Positions 39,201-49,000 of a stretch of 56,755 bases of DNA are shown piece by piece; positions within the stretch are counted from its first letter, which is position 1, and each line of letters starts with the position of its first letter. Source of the DNA: Acanthaster planci (taxonomy: Eukaryota > Echinodermata > Asteroidea > Valvatida > Acanthasteridae); assembly GCF_001949145.1 (NCBI RefSeq), contig NW_019091362.1:8671762-8728516 (forward strand), read 5' to 3'. The translations under genes and the position numbers were made by a program. The notes under the pieces are model-generated. The model saw only the letters and a program-made list of their open reading frames with translations, was not told where the DNA came from and ran no database searches.

Positions 39201-41523
39201 TCATTCATCCATACTTTCAACAACCATCATGTGTTATCTCGCTGCTCATGCATAGGCCCACTTTGTTAAAAGGACGCATGTATGTATAGCTGTAGGCTAT
39301 ACATGTAGTAAGATTACCCTGTCCACGAAGTTCCTGCACCCTATTCGTGCCAACGTCCCTTCTTCCTCAATAACCTCCATTCATCCGGCGATGGCGAATG
39401 GCATATGTAGCCTACTCCACACCAGTTCAAGCCCCATTAAAAGCATTATAAAAATAACTGAGTTCGGGGCTAAATGAAAGCCGACTTCGCTGGGGTTTCT
39501 GAAAGAATATTTAATACTGCCTGTTCCTTCATCTTCCGTTTCTTTGTCAATTTTTGGTGGATTGGCCAGTTGCATTTACACTTTTAAATATTTTCACAAA
39601 AATAAACTCCCCCCCTGAAAGCTGATAGTTCCAAAGCCTGCATGCAGCCATTTTACAAATGGCATCCCTCAACTTTCTCAGGTAAATAGGACCCAATTTT
39701 CGACGGTAATTTTTATCCAGTCTTCCTTCAGACGGAAGCCCTCCAAACCAGGAAGTTGATTCAGGGCTACATTTACACAATCCCACCATTTTTTCAGCCA
39801 AACAATCTCCTCTCTTTTTTTCAAAAAAATGAATGATGGAGATATGTTTCTACGTTCATGAGTTAGTGCAGAAAATCCCTCGACCGTCTACCATACTAAT
39901 ACCATTTCCGTGTCTCGTTCCTTTCACAATGCCAATATGGAGATCCTCTGTCTGTATTCTGCCCATAAAAATTCCCGCTGTCAGCTTCTAATGTTGCATT
40001 GTCTCAATCATTGAAATCATCAGATCTTCCGCCCCTCACTCTTGGGTGGATATCGGAGTTTCCCCTTCTGCAGAAGGAAGTTATCTCTCGCTACGGGTAA
40101 TATACCCCAAGTCAGCTCCTTGATGCTCGCCAAAGGTTCAGCTAGTCAAACGCAGCTCACGCTAATTTCACAAGATTTTTCCTCTCTGAGAAGCATCAAT
40201 CATTGAATCGCTGATATCCTTTCCTTGTCTCAAATTTAGCGTCCGCAAATGCAACATCAGCAGCCGGGGTAGTTTCCGTCCCTATACAATCTAACCCGTC
40301 ACTTGGCACATCTCTTTTAAATTGGCGCCGTTTCTAGTGGTGAAGGGAATTGCCTGTTTACCGGATCATCTCTTGGCGATTGCCAATGAGTCACTCGAAC
40401 TCTTTGTGACCCGAGCACAATAGGTCTGCTCATTAGAAACGGCAGGGGTTGGAGGTTCGGGTGCTGAAGTTTTCCCTCTCCATACTGTACAGTAACTCAC
40501 AGCGTGATCGGATTGGAAGCAATTTGGAGGTATAACCAAAAACGCTGGGCAATTTTGTTTGTATTTGTGCCCAGCGTTGGGTGGTGAATCGCCTAACTGC
40601 TGGGCAAATAGATTACCCAATCGCGTTGATTCTCTCCTTAAATATGGGCAAACTTGTCTCGTTTTACAAAACGGTTATAGAAAACGTTGTTTTACTGCCA
40701 TTTTTACCCAGTATTTAGCCCAACGATTTAGCGATTCAACGTTGGTACCCAAGGTTGAGGAAATACATTGCTCGGCATTTTTATAGAACGCAACCTTCCC
40801 ACAAATTAGAAATATTGTTTATTCGGAGTGTTCTCGGGTCAAATCTGATGTCCATAATATTGGAATGTTACGAAAATACCAAACTCTTTTGTACCTAATA
40901 CAAACAGGCACGTGTGTGGGGACTTTTCGTGTTTTGTGCAAGTTGAAAATCCCTGTTGAAGTTCAATTGTGTAAAATCGATCATGTGCGAGTTTGTTTTC
41001 ATTGTAAGCAGGTTACCAAATTGCAGATCCAGAACCAATTTTTTTGGGGAGGGGTGTTTTTCAAGGTAGGGTTAAAACAGAAGTGTTTGTTGTAACAGTT
41101 ATTTGCCTTTCTAACGGATTTTGGATCTTTTGACAAGCTAGGGAAAGAAATGAAGAAAAAATTGCCCATGAAATCTTCTTCCTCTCATCCTATTTCAAAA
41201 TAAAATAAACCCCCTTTGGAATGAGGGGGTATGACGCCCTTTCCCCCCACCCTGGACCCGCCAAACGGCTACCATGTCGAAAAAGACAGTAATGTTTTTC
41301 GTGGGAGACTTCCGCAACGGCAAAATGTACTACTCGTATATAACATATTCAGTTGTCCGTCACGCTGTTTCACATGGAGCATTTATCATGTCCTATTCAT
41401 CTGGGATCGATTCAAGATTAACTTACCGCTCTTGCCAACGCCGCTCACGCCAGTCACAGCTATTTTGACCTCCGTCTGTGACCCACTTTTCTTCCGTCTG
41501 CCAAAGGGGCTTGACGTGCTCAT
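24038..41523 (-). CDS. RASL11/RERG-like small GTPase with altered switch residues, complete five-exon gene
   Basis: Minus-strand exons 41523-41427, 28496-28440, 27352-27279, 26848-26644 and 24225-24038 join to 621 nt, 206 residues plus TAA, with phases 1, 1, 0, 1 all compatible. Start context is gcaccATGagc. Motifs: P-loop GVSGVGKS (25-32), VRFLTKRFIGEY (36-47), G4 VANKADLLH (128-136), G5 ELSAS (158-162). The VxNKADLLH stretch and VKIAV-GVSGVGK resemble vertebrate RASL11. Switch I reads EYGHEPE, so the Mg-binding Thr35 position is Glu. G3 reads DTGHE, one residue shorter than DTAGQE, with His at the Gln61 position. RASL11 proteins also lack canonical switch residues, so weak or absent GTP hydrolysis is plausible (inference). 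The tail ends KKTMTL with no CAAX. Introns 1-3 match GTPase 1 in position and phase; intron 4 is specific to this gene. Confidence 0.88.
24226..26643 (-). other. Intron 4 of GTPase 2 (GC-AG)
   Basis: Begins gcaaga (minus strand) and ends cattcacag. GTPases 1 and 3 have uninterrupted coding here, so this intron was gained in this gene or lost in the others. A 17-base word ATTCTGCACCGCGTCAA occurs twice in it, at 24717-24733 and 26242-26258. Confidence 0.8.
26644..26848 (-). CDS. Exon 4 of RASL11/RERG-like GTPase 2 (G4), followed by a GC donor
   Basis: Codes NVLTEDVLQWADGLLLVYSI through NKADLLH to DTTE plus one base. Acceptor is ttgtcttctcag. The donor is GAAG|gcaaga, a GC-type site whose other positions match consensus. 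Frame continues exactly into the exon at 24225. Confidence 0.88.
26849..27278 (-). other. Intron 3 of GTPase 2
   Basis: 430 bases, gtaggc to cttctcag, phase 0, similar in size to intron 3 of GTPase 1 (446 bases) and at the matching position. Nothing else seen. Confidence 0.85.
27279..27352 (-). CDS. Exon 3 of RASL11/RERG-like GTPase 2 (G3 region)
   Basis: A 74-nt exon coding ETKYHHQCKIDGDIVLMEIL followed by DTGHE, with acceptor ccccatcag and donor CGAG|gtaggc. It is two codons shorter than GTPase 1 exon 3, and one of these codons falls inside DxxG. Confidence 0.87.
27353..28439 (-). other. Intron 2 of GTPase 2
   Basis: 1.1 kb, gtattg to ccatcag, phase 1. No coding signal or clear mobile element seen. 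Confidence 0.8.
28440..28496 (-). CDS. Exon 2 of RASL11/RERG-like GTPase 2
   Basis: A 57-nt exon coding AVTVRFLTKRFIGEYGHEP, with acceptor tttctcccgcag and donor CCAG|gtattg. Length and phases equal those of GTPase 1 exon 2. It lies antisense to a longer meaningless plus-strand frame. Confidence 0.9.
32511..32548. repeat. ACATGT/CA microsatellite
   Basis: Alternating GTACATGTAC units run into ACACACACA. The unit is self-complementary and can form a cruciform. Confidence 0.7.
34891..34910. repeat. TTTG microsatellite
   Basis: Several tandem copies of TTTG/GTTT in a T-rich context. Confidence 0.7.
36947..37066. repeat. Fold-back with GATCTGGATC arms
   Basis: GATCTGGATCTCGATC near 36959 and its near-complement near 37033 are each flanked by a related GTTCGTTTTGC / GTGAAACAAAC pair. 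Arms are about 40 bases with several mismatches. Probably a decayed MITE. Confidence 0.4.
39520..39830 (+). repeat. Dispersed repeat, copy 1 of 3
   Basis: Shares an ordered series of blocks with copies at 50.9 and 51.4 kb: CAATTTTTGGTGGATTGGCC, GCAGCCATTTTACAAATGGC, CCTCAACTTTCTC and TTTACACAATCCCACC. No terminal inverted repeats or coding. Confidence 0.65.
40541..40578. repeat. Hairpin with AACGCTGGGCA arms
   Basis: Perfect 11-bp arms separated by 16 bases. Further CTGGGCA/CCCAACG words up to about 40760 suggest a larger decayed inverted-repeat element. Confidence 0.45.
41427..41523 (-). CDS. Exon 1 of RASL11/RERG-like GTPase 2 (start and P-loop)
   Basis: Codes residues 1-32 (MSTSSPFGRRKKSG... 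to GVGKS) plus one base, with donor AGCG|gtaagt. The open frame continues upstream to another ATG near 41865, but that stretch (VNTFVENKHVATFYVLGW) shows no family resemblance and is probably leader or untranscribed sequence. The ATG at 41523 has a strong context and gives a normal RASL N-terminus. Confidence 0.87.
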
Positions 41524-44500
41524 GGTGCGTGAGACTTTGGCAGAATTCGTCCAGAAATGGGTGCCAACATGAACCGATGGACGGCTGCCGAAATTTGCTA
41601 CGAGAGTCCACCCAAGAACGTAAAATGTAGCAACGTGTTTATTTTCTACAAACGTGTTCACATAGCAGTGGTAATCAGAAAGTTTGTCTTGCTGGTGGAG
41701 CCTTGCTGCATGTGGAAATGTACTTAGAAATAACTGTCTGCTTCCTCCGTGTCCAACTCCGTTCAAGCGGATAAAATAGACGTAGCTCGTGGAACAAAGG
41801 TTGCTGGCCAAGGCCACTATGTCGAACCCAAGTACATTATTTACTGCAGATATCCGCTGGTTCATTTCGTGGGGGGAGCATAATTGAGAATTATGGTTCC
41901 ATTACGGAGACAATCTTAATGCCATTGATGTCACAGGAAGCAATGGGATAGTACCGACTTTAAAAGGAGCCACAAAAGTGGAGACACCAGTCCTGACTCA
42001 GTCAATGCACTATATCGTCCCATCCGGCCGACATGCCGCCGACAAGAAGGAACGTGAATGATTGCAGGTTTATAGCCGGTCGTGGCTGATACTGGCGCAG
42101 GGGTGAATGCCCATGTGCTCCAGGCAATGTGTGATGTAAACCCCATTAGGCCTGCACATCTTATCTTGCCGAGTTCTCTGTCTTACTCGCGTCCGATAAG
42201 TCGTGAATGGAGATGTCTGGAGACAAACCCTCGGGTGGGAGAACGAAAGATGTCAATCCATCCCGTTCTGGATGATGCGGCATTCCTGCGGAGAAACTGC
42301 CAGTAAACTGATGCACAGAAAAATCCGGACCGTCAGTTTTGACGTGGGGATAGTTCTCCGCACTGCATCGTAGCTCATTCTCGAGTCACGCTCCTCTGGA
42401 TGTTTGCTTAGCCTCGTCCTGAGTCGTCACTCCTTTTGTGCGCTGTCAACTGAGCATGCAGAGGAGACTGTACCCAAAATGCCACCGCTTGAAAGAAGCA
42501 ATCATCAGCACAGTCCTGTTTGCTTCTTATTCAAATGGCCACAGCAGTTGTCCCGGTCTTTTTAGATGAGCCCACAAGGTTCATGCTTCGCCCTTGATGG
42601 TACCAGCGGGTTACCGCACGTGAATACGGCTCCTTTCCACTTAAGTGTATCAAGTGTGCGCATGCATGTCGTAGTGGCCCACCAATCACGACCACGGTGG
42701 GATAAATCTTGTTGCTTTCATCTCTGGGATGAGCTTTATACGAAGTGCTGTAACGTCAAGGAAAAACCTTGTTTCCGATATATTTAGCGCTTTCTTATAT
42801 GATTCAAGTATATAGTTTCATTACGTCTGCGCAAATATCACAGTAAATACTCAACACATGATTTATTCACATTATACATTTTAAAATAGCTTTTCCAAAG
42901 AAGCAATTAGCTTGGCATCTGCAATTTACTATAGCACATTATTAAAACTAAATCGGTGAATTATTTACGCGTTGAAAATCTTGCTTGCAGACCTCGTTAA
43001 AATTGCTCTCAATGAATACAGTGACTGAAAATGTGTTACAGTTGAGTGGTTAAGGATTGTGATTTCTGAATCTTGGGCTGTCTCTGCCCTTTGTATGTTT
43101 ACATAAACGTAAATACATGTATGTGACATGCCGTCAATCACATGTTTTTTCAGTAAATATAGCCGAAACAGCAAAAACCACAGCGAAATCTTAATTCACA
43201 AAATAAACTCTTAAGATACGTAATGGCATAGACCATCAGCGCCTGCGTGCATCCATACTATTCATCACACAAAACATCCATTTTGTGCCCAGAAGCAGGG
43301 AACAGCTGTTGACATCCTCCCTCTATCGTTTTCTCTCGACGACAATAGAGGAAGGCGCCCGCTGTTGTTCCACAACAAGATAAAGTAAAAGGGTTGGATG
43401 AAAACTGATTCCAAGCTAAATGCCGAAATCGTGCAGCGGAAATGCTGTTAGCAGGCGTTTACCCCCAACTGAGCGATGGTCCTTAAGTTTGTGTATGTTT
43501 GTTTTTGTCTAGTGCATCTCACACAACCATCACGTCGTTCCAATGCGATTCACCACGTAAAATGTACCCTTGGCACCGGCTCTCTGTGTAGACCCTATGA
43601 TCGCAGCAATAGCTCTTGACCATTCCGAAATAGTATTAGCATTTTTATGCACTGAAAATAAGTTTTATCTGAATTCTGTTCATAAAGATATAAAGAAAAA
43701 ATTACATCAACCACAAAAAGGAACGTGCTTAAATCTTTCAATTGTGATATCCATTCCATGTCATGAAGCCTTTTCTAACAGTGCTGTTAATCAAACCCTG
43801 CAAATTACATGTGAAAATGACCAACCAGGACAATAATTTTGGTGGAGAGCAATGGACGGATGGACGGAGGGGCAAAACGAGCCAAAATCTGTTTTGGCTC
43901 ACTGCGCCCCCAGCGATCGAGTTTAACGACGGATGCTGAACGTTATGAGGGCGCACATCGGATGGGCCGTACGTATAGCATCAAAATGGCTGTGTACTGT
44001 GCAGACGCAGTACAACATGCAGCATGTCCAGCAGTTGAGACACCCATATCGCAGCTCTGTTATAAACAGCTCTGGAACCGTACAGAGCTGGGACCGTAAA
44101 CTGTGACCCCCCCCCGGAAGCGATCTTCCAGTGACTGAATGAGCCAAGCTGTGATTGCCCCCGTACACTCGGACTAAAGTCGCGTTGTACACCAGATTGT
44201 GGATAGCGCCGGGACATAAATTACGTGTGACTTGATTCCCAGACAGTCTGAAATAATCTTCACTGACATTAACTGTGTTTTTGGGTCCCACCGCGTTGTC
44301 TCACCGAAGCTCATGACTACTTACCTGACTACAATGAACTTTAGAAGGCGTATATATTGAACATACGGCAAAATATCGCCTTTAAGACCTTTCTAAAACC
44401 AGTTATTATTCCTTTCCTCCAAAGACTTCCTCCACGTCACCCATGGTACTTCATTCAGGTCAACATGGTAGATAATTGGATAATTCTTTGTGGAAGATCT

Positions 44501-45930
44501 TGGCATGGTTTTGTCAAAATGACTATCGAATCATCAAGTGTCGTAGAAAACTGATCGGCTCAAATTCTCGGGTTGGTAGATCAGGAACTCAAGAATGTCA
44601 ATATTTGCACAACAAAAAGTCTAGGAATCACATCTTCAAGGTGCAGTGGAGTTTTGCATAATTCCTGGGCAGTGGCGTATCCGGCGAGGGAGGGGGGGGG
44701 GGCAACTTCCCCCTTCCCCCGACGGAATTTTTTTTCCAGAGAATATTTCATAGGTGAGTAGGAATGAAAGTAATTGGTGTGTTTATTTATCAAATATTAG
44801 CACTAAAACCCTAAGAAAACAACACCAGCAAATAAAAGCATGGATGTCGGGACCGTGAGCAAGGCTTTTGATTTTTTTCTCTCAAAAATTGTGTTGAATG
44901 AGCCCGAAGCCGCATTCGCTTTTGTATCCCCTCGACACTAGAAGTTGGATACGCCGCTGTTCTTGGGGTACTTTCCATTGCCTGAGGTAAGATTGAGAAG
45001 AAACAGTCACATTCAATAATCGACCAGGTAAGAAGTCCGGACTGCAAGTGTCTGACGCCTTCTGATTTTCCTGTGGGTTGTGCAACTTTTCTTGATACTG
45101 TTTTGGGAAAAAAAGTAGAGCTGATGGGACTTGCCGCAGTGGAGCCCGACTGCCGGTCCATTTTGTCTTTACCAGAATGAACGACAACTTGGATATTCGT
45201 TGAATACAGCCATAATGTATCCTTGTCATCCGATTTTCTATTGTCATTGCTTGTTATGTGAATAATACAGACTTTATGCGTATGCGTCATGGCTGTCTCA
45301 TCCACGGTTGTAGGTTGGAGCCCAGATGCTAAAAGTGATATAGGCCTAAATGTAGAATTATTGGTCTGTGTTGCTTGTTTGTTCCGTTAACAGGAATTGC
45401 CAGACAATTACATCGTGCCCTGTTTTCCTCTTACAGTTGTTATACAGGATAGTTTAACTTTTATGGGGTTGTGTATCCGTTGGATGACAGTTTGACAAAA
45501 TGAAGGATATAAACGTATCAAATACACTGGATTTTAAAAAATTGCGAATGGACAGTGTAAAATCGTATCAATTCTACAGGGAATTTCAAGACTAACTGCA
45601 TAGTCGACAAAGTCAGTAGTTTTTGCGTGAATACTATGCATTAATTTATTTCAACCATCAGTTCGAAATAAAAGGTTTACGGTCTTTTTAAAGTCACTTT
45701 TGGCAAGCAAAGGCCATGTTTATGACACATTGCCGGCCTGTGCCCTTTAAGGCCACTTCCAAACGGCATCGTGGCAATTAACGGGCATTAAGCACCATTA
45801 GCCTCATCCTCCAGTCGCATTGTCTAGTTCTTAGGAGTCTATTGTTTTTTGGAGACTTCCAATTACAATTTCAACGGAAGCTAGCAATATAACGTAATAC
45901 TATTAAGCGGTATCACCCCCAACACGAAAC
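41524..45930. other. Divergent spacer between GTPase 2 and the C1q-domain gene
   Basis: Contains the promoter side of both genes and one hAT-like MITE (44670-44959). The stem at about 43296-43370 (GAACAGCTG and ACAGCGG-type arms) is imperfect. No additional gene recognised. Confidence 0.6.
44670..44959. mobile_element. 290-bp hAT-like MITE with 8-bp target duplication
   Basis: Ends CAGTGGCGTATCCGGC and, inverted, CAGCGGCGTATCCAAC. The flanks TTCCTGGG (44662-44669) and TTCTTGGG (44960-44967) match at 7 of 8 bases. Terminal CAGNGGCGTA and 8-bp duplications are characteristic of hAT elements. Long G and C tracts sit near the left end. Non-autonomous. Confidence 0.7.
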
Positions 45931-45962
45931 TTATATAAGCCATGAAGTTGCAGACAGGACAG
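45931..45962 (+). promoter_or_regulatory. Predicted TATA promoter of the C1q-domain gene
   Basis: A strong TATA box (TATATAAG) starts at about 45932. A start of transcription some 30 bases downstream (about 45962) would make the ATG at 46085 the first ATG of the transcript. The leader would be about 125 bases. This is a motif-based prediction. Confidence 0.5.
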
Positions 45963-46084
45963 CTCTCATCTGCCAACTGTTAACTTCTACTGCCAAACGG
46001 TGAATCTTTAATTACTACCGAGTTGTTGGTAATCCACAGTTCAAATCAGCTACCCACACGGCTGCAAGAAATCCATTACGTAAA

Positions 46085-46096
46085 ATGATGACATCG
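46085..46096 (+). CDS. Predicted 12-nt first coding exon of the C1q-domain gene (MMTS)
   Basis: Tandem ATGs followed by ACA TCG and a consensus donor (TCG|gtaagt), phase 0. This fits the phase-0 acceptor at 52795. Joined, it gives MMTS followed by [12 protein letters not shown], a normal signal-peptide N-terminus. A TATA box lies about 150 bases upstream. No transcript evidence is available, and other upstream exons remain possible. Confidence 0.5.
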
Positions 46097-49000
46097 GTAA
46101 GTTTTTGTCAGATTTACTTGACTCAGTGTTGGTACAGCTCAGCGACGATAACGCGGCATACTCTGTCGAGCTAATGGCCTTGCCGTGCTAAATTAAATTT
46201 GCCGAGCTGAATTGCGCCAAACGTTGTGCTATTGCCATGCCAAACTTTAAACAAAAATGAATTGTTTGCGATCGGCATGGCAGTGGCACGGCGTATAGCC
46301 TGGGCCTAAGATCGACTACATTTTCCGATGACACCTTTCCACATTTATGACATCAACCAATCGGAAATCGATATCACCTCATGTTTGTAACTTAAAGAAA
46401 GCACGTCCTGTGTAGTTTGAATCTAATTAGCCTCTAATGTGTATACTATGGTATGGTGTACTATTTACGACACACATTTCTTTCCCTCTTTAGTGTCCCT
46501 CCAGGCGACGCAACTACACGACGCGACGGCACGACGGCTCCCTTGCGTCGTGCCGTCGGGCCGCACCATCGCCTTCTTGCCATTACGTTTGTACACACAT
46601 GACGCGTCGCTTCGTGCGTCGCGTCGTCCCGTCGCCCGCCGCGTCGTGCGGTCTTACGTCCTTTCCTTGTTGCATTTTTTCTGCCTAAACGTCGCCCCTT
46701 CCGTCGCCCGTCGTGCCGCATCGTACGTCGCGTCGTGCATTGCGTCGCCTATTACGTCGCCTGAAGCACGACGCACGACGCGACGCGTCGTGTACTGTCG
46801 CCCTTTGCTTCATGGTGTTCATAGAGGGCGCCTTTACTGTTTTCTTTCATTTCCTTCCCCCGTGCTTGCAAAGTACATGCTATTCGCTGTTTGGTGTTGA
46901 TTTTTCCTTGTTTTTATCTCATCCATTCATCAGATAGGACTTTCTGTCATATTTTATAAAATGAAAAAAAGAGCAAAAAGAAAATCAGAATATGCAGGAA
47001 CTGCTCTCTCAAAATACGTGGAAACCGGAAGCCCAGATTTCGTCACTCTTTAATTACCCAACCAATGATTTATTTTGTCTTCTTTTATTTCCGTCCATTA
47101 CCGTCTTGCAAAATACATGCCCTGAGCCGCAGGCGTTGGGTCTTTTGGGAGGGGGGTTGTTTCACCATTCATCAATTATTCAAATTTTGAATCAGTTTCT
47201 GTCATATTTTATTGGAAAAAAAGAAAAAGAGCAAAAAGAAAATCTGCTCTCACATAATAAGCGTAAGCCCAGAATTCGTCACTCTTTAATTTCCCGGCCG
47301 ATCCTTGTTCGAATGCCCGTCCAATTTCTTTCTAAGACCATTGATGAAGTTCCAATTTGTGGTAGATTTGTAACCTTATAAATATTCCCTGTGGTCCATG
47401 TCAGCAAATTTCCAAGTAGTTCTCCCACTCCTCCAGACAATTTGTCTACAATTGTGCGACCGAAAGTTTAACCACGGGTTTAGGTAGTTACCATCCAGCC
47501 TGCACTATATTATTACCCTCAGAATATTCCAGCTTCAGTCTTCCTTCGGTTCAGTCTTCCTCGTTAACTTCATCAGCATCACACTTTCAATGGTAACAGT
47601 CCGTGTTTCTTAACAAAACACTGTAGATCCTACTACCACTGTGACGGAGTCTTTTTGTCCAATTCCGTTTGCCACTCTCATAATTTCTCATCAGATTCGC
47701 ATCTTACATTTTTGTGAGCACATAATAACGATTGATGTTTAGTATGTTAGAATGGATTTACAAATAATTATTAGAAAGATCAGAATTAGAGCAGGAAAAC
47801 CTAAAACATTGTCGTGGCTGACGTTAATTTAATGTTATTTATTTCCTGAAAACAATGCTGATTGGTCGCGAACCTCTTTCTGATTACATTTGATTTTAAA
47901 AAGAAGAAGAAGAAGAAGTTTTCTTCAACAACTCACTCTTGATGAAAACACAAAGTCATAAAAAAATGCACGAAAAAGCACAACTACAGATACAAGGCCT
48001 GGTATCTATTCGCTCTTTGCATGCTGCCGCTATAGGCATGCAGAGCCTCGATCTGGCAGCTTTACTCAATGAGTCCCATTTATGTTGCTTAGTCATTTGA
48101 TGTATGCTGCAGCGTTCTTCTATCATGTATACCATACGATTGGACGCGAATTCTGACGCGATTGTACCAGCTGCCAGTTCGAGGCTCTGCATGCCCATGG
48201 CGGTAGCATGCAAAGTGCGAATAGCATGTACTGTACTTTGCAAGCACAGAGGACGGAAATGAAAGAAAACAGTAAAGGCGCCCTCTTTAATATGGTGTAC
48301 TTTTTACGACACGCATTTTCTTTCTCTCTCTCGCCTCCCTCCAGGCGACGCAGCTACACGATGCGACGGCACAACAGCTCCCTTGCGTCGTGTCGTCGCG
48401 TTGCGCCGTCGCCCTCTTGTCATTACGTTTGTGCACACACGACGCGTCGCGTCGTACGTCGTGGCGTGCTTCGTGTCGCCTATTACGTCACCTGAAGCAC
48501 GACACGACGCACGACGTGTCGTGTGCTGTCGCCCTTTGCTGCATGGCATGGTGTTCATAGAGGACGCCTTTACGGTTTTCTTTCATTTCCGTTCCCCGTG
48601 CTTGCAAAGCACATGCCATTCGCTGTTTGGTGTTGATTTTTTCTGGTTTTTATCTCATCCGTTTAAAGATTAGGATTAATTTCTGTCATATTTTATTTTA
48701 AAAAAAATGAAAAAAGAGCAAAAAGAAAATCCGCATGTGTAGGAACTGCTCTCTCATAATAAGTGGAAGCCCAGAATTCGTCACTCTTTAATTACCCAAT
48801 CAATAATTTCTTTTTAAAACCGTCGATAAAGTTCCCATTTGTGGTAGATTTGCAACCTTATAGATACCGATACTTCTCTGCGGTCCATCCCGGCAATTTC
48901 CAAGTACAGTCGAACCTCGTTAAGAAGAGCACTGTTAATACAAGATTGTGCTTATAACAACGAAAACTGTAATCATTTGTTTCTCATTGCTTTAATTCCT

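Larger units (their letters stand above)
28497..41426 (-). other. Intron 1 of GTPase 2 (12.9 kb)
   Basis: gtaagt to ctcccgcag, phase 1. No other gene recognised. It contains ACATGT and TTTG microsatellites, fold-backs near 32891-32950, 36947-37066 and 40541-40578, and one copy of a three-copy dispersed repeat (39520-39830). Confidence 0.7.

Noticed and set aside
41524-41865. N-terminal extension of GTPase 2 to the ATG near 41865
   Set aside because: Open by chance. The extension does not resemble any RASL/RERG leader, and the ATG at 41523 has a much better context.
46439-46900. 153-codon plus-strand frame rich in Arg, Ser and Val
   Set aside because: It is the translation of the CGTCG-rich MITE core. 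Frames on both strands are open for the same compositional reason and there is no domain.
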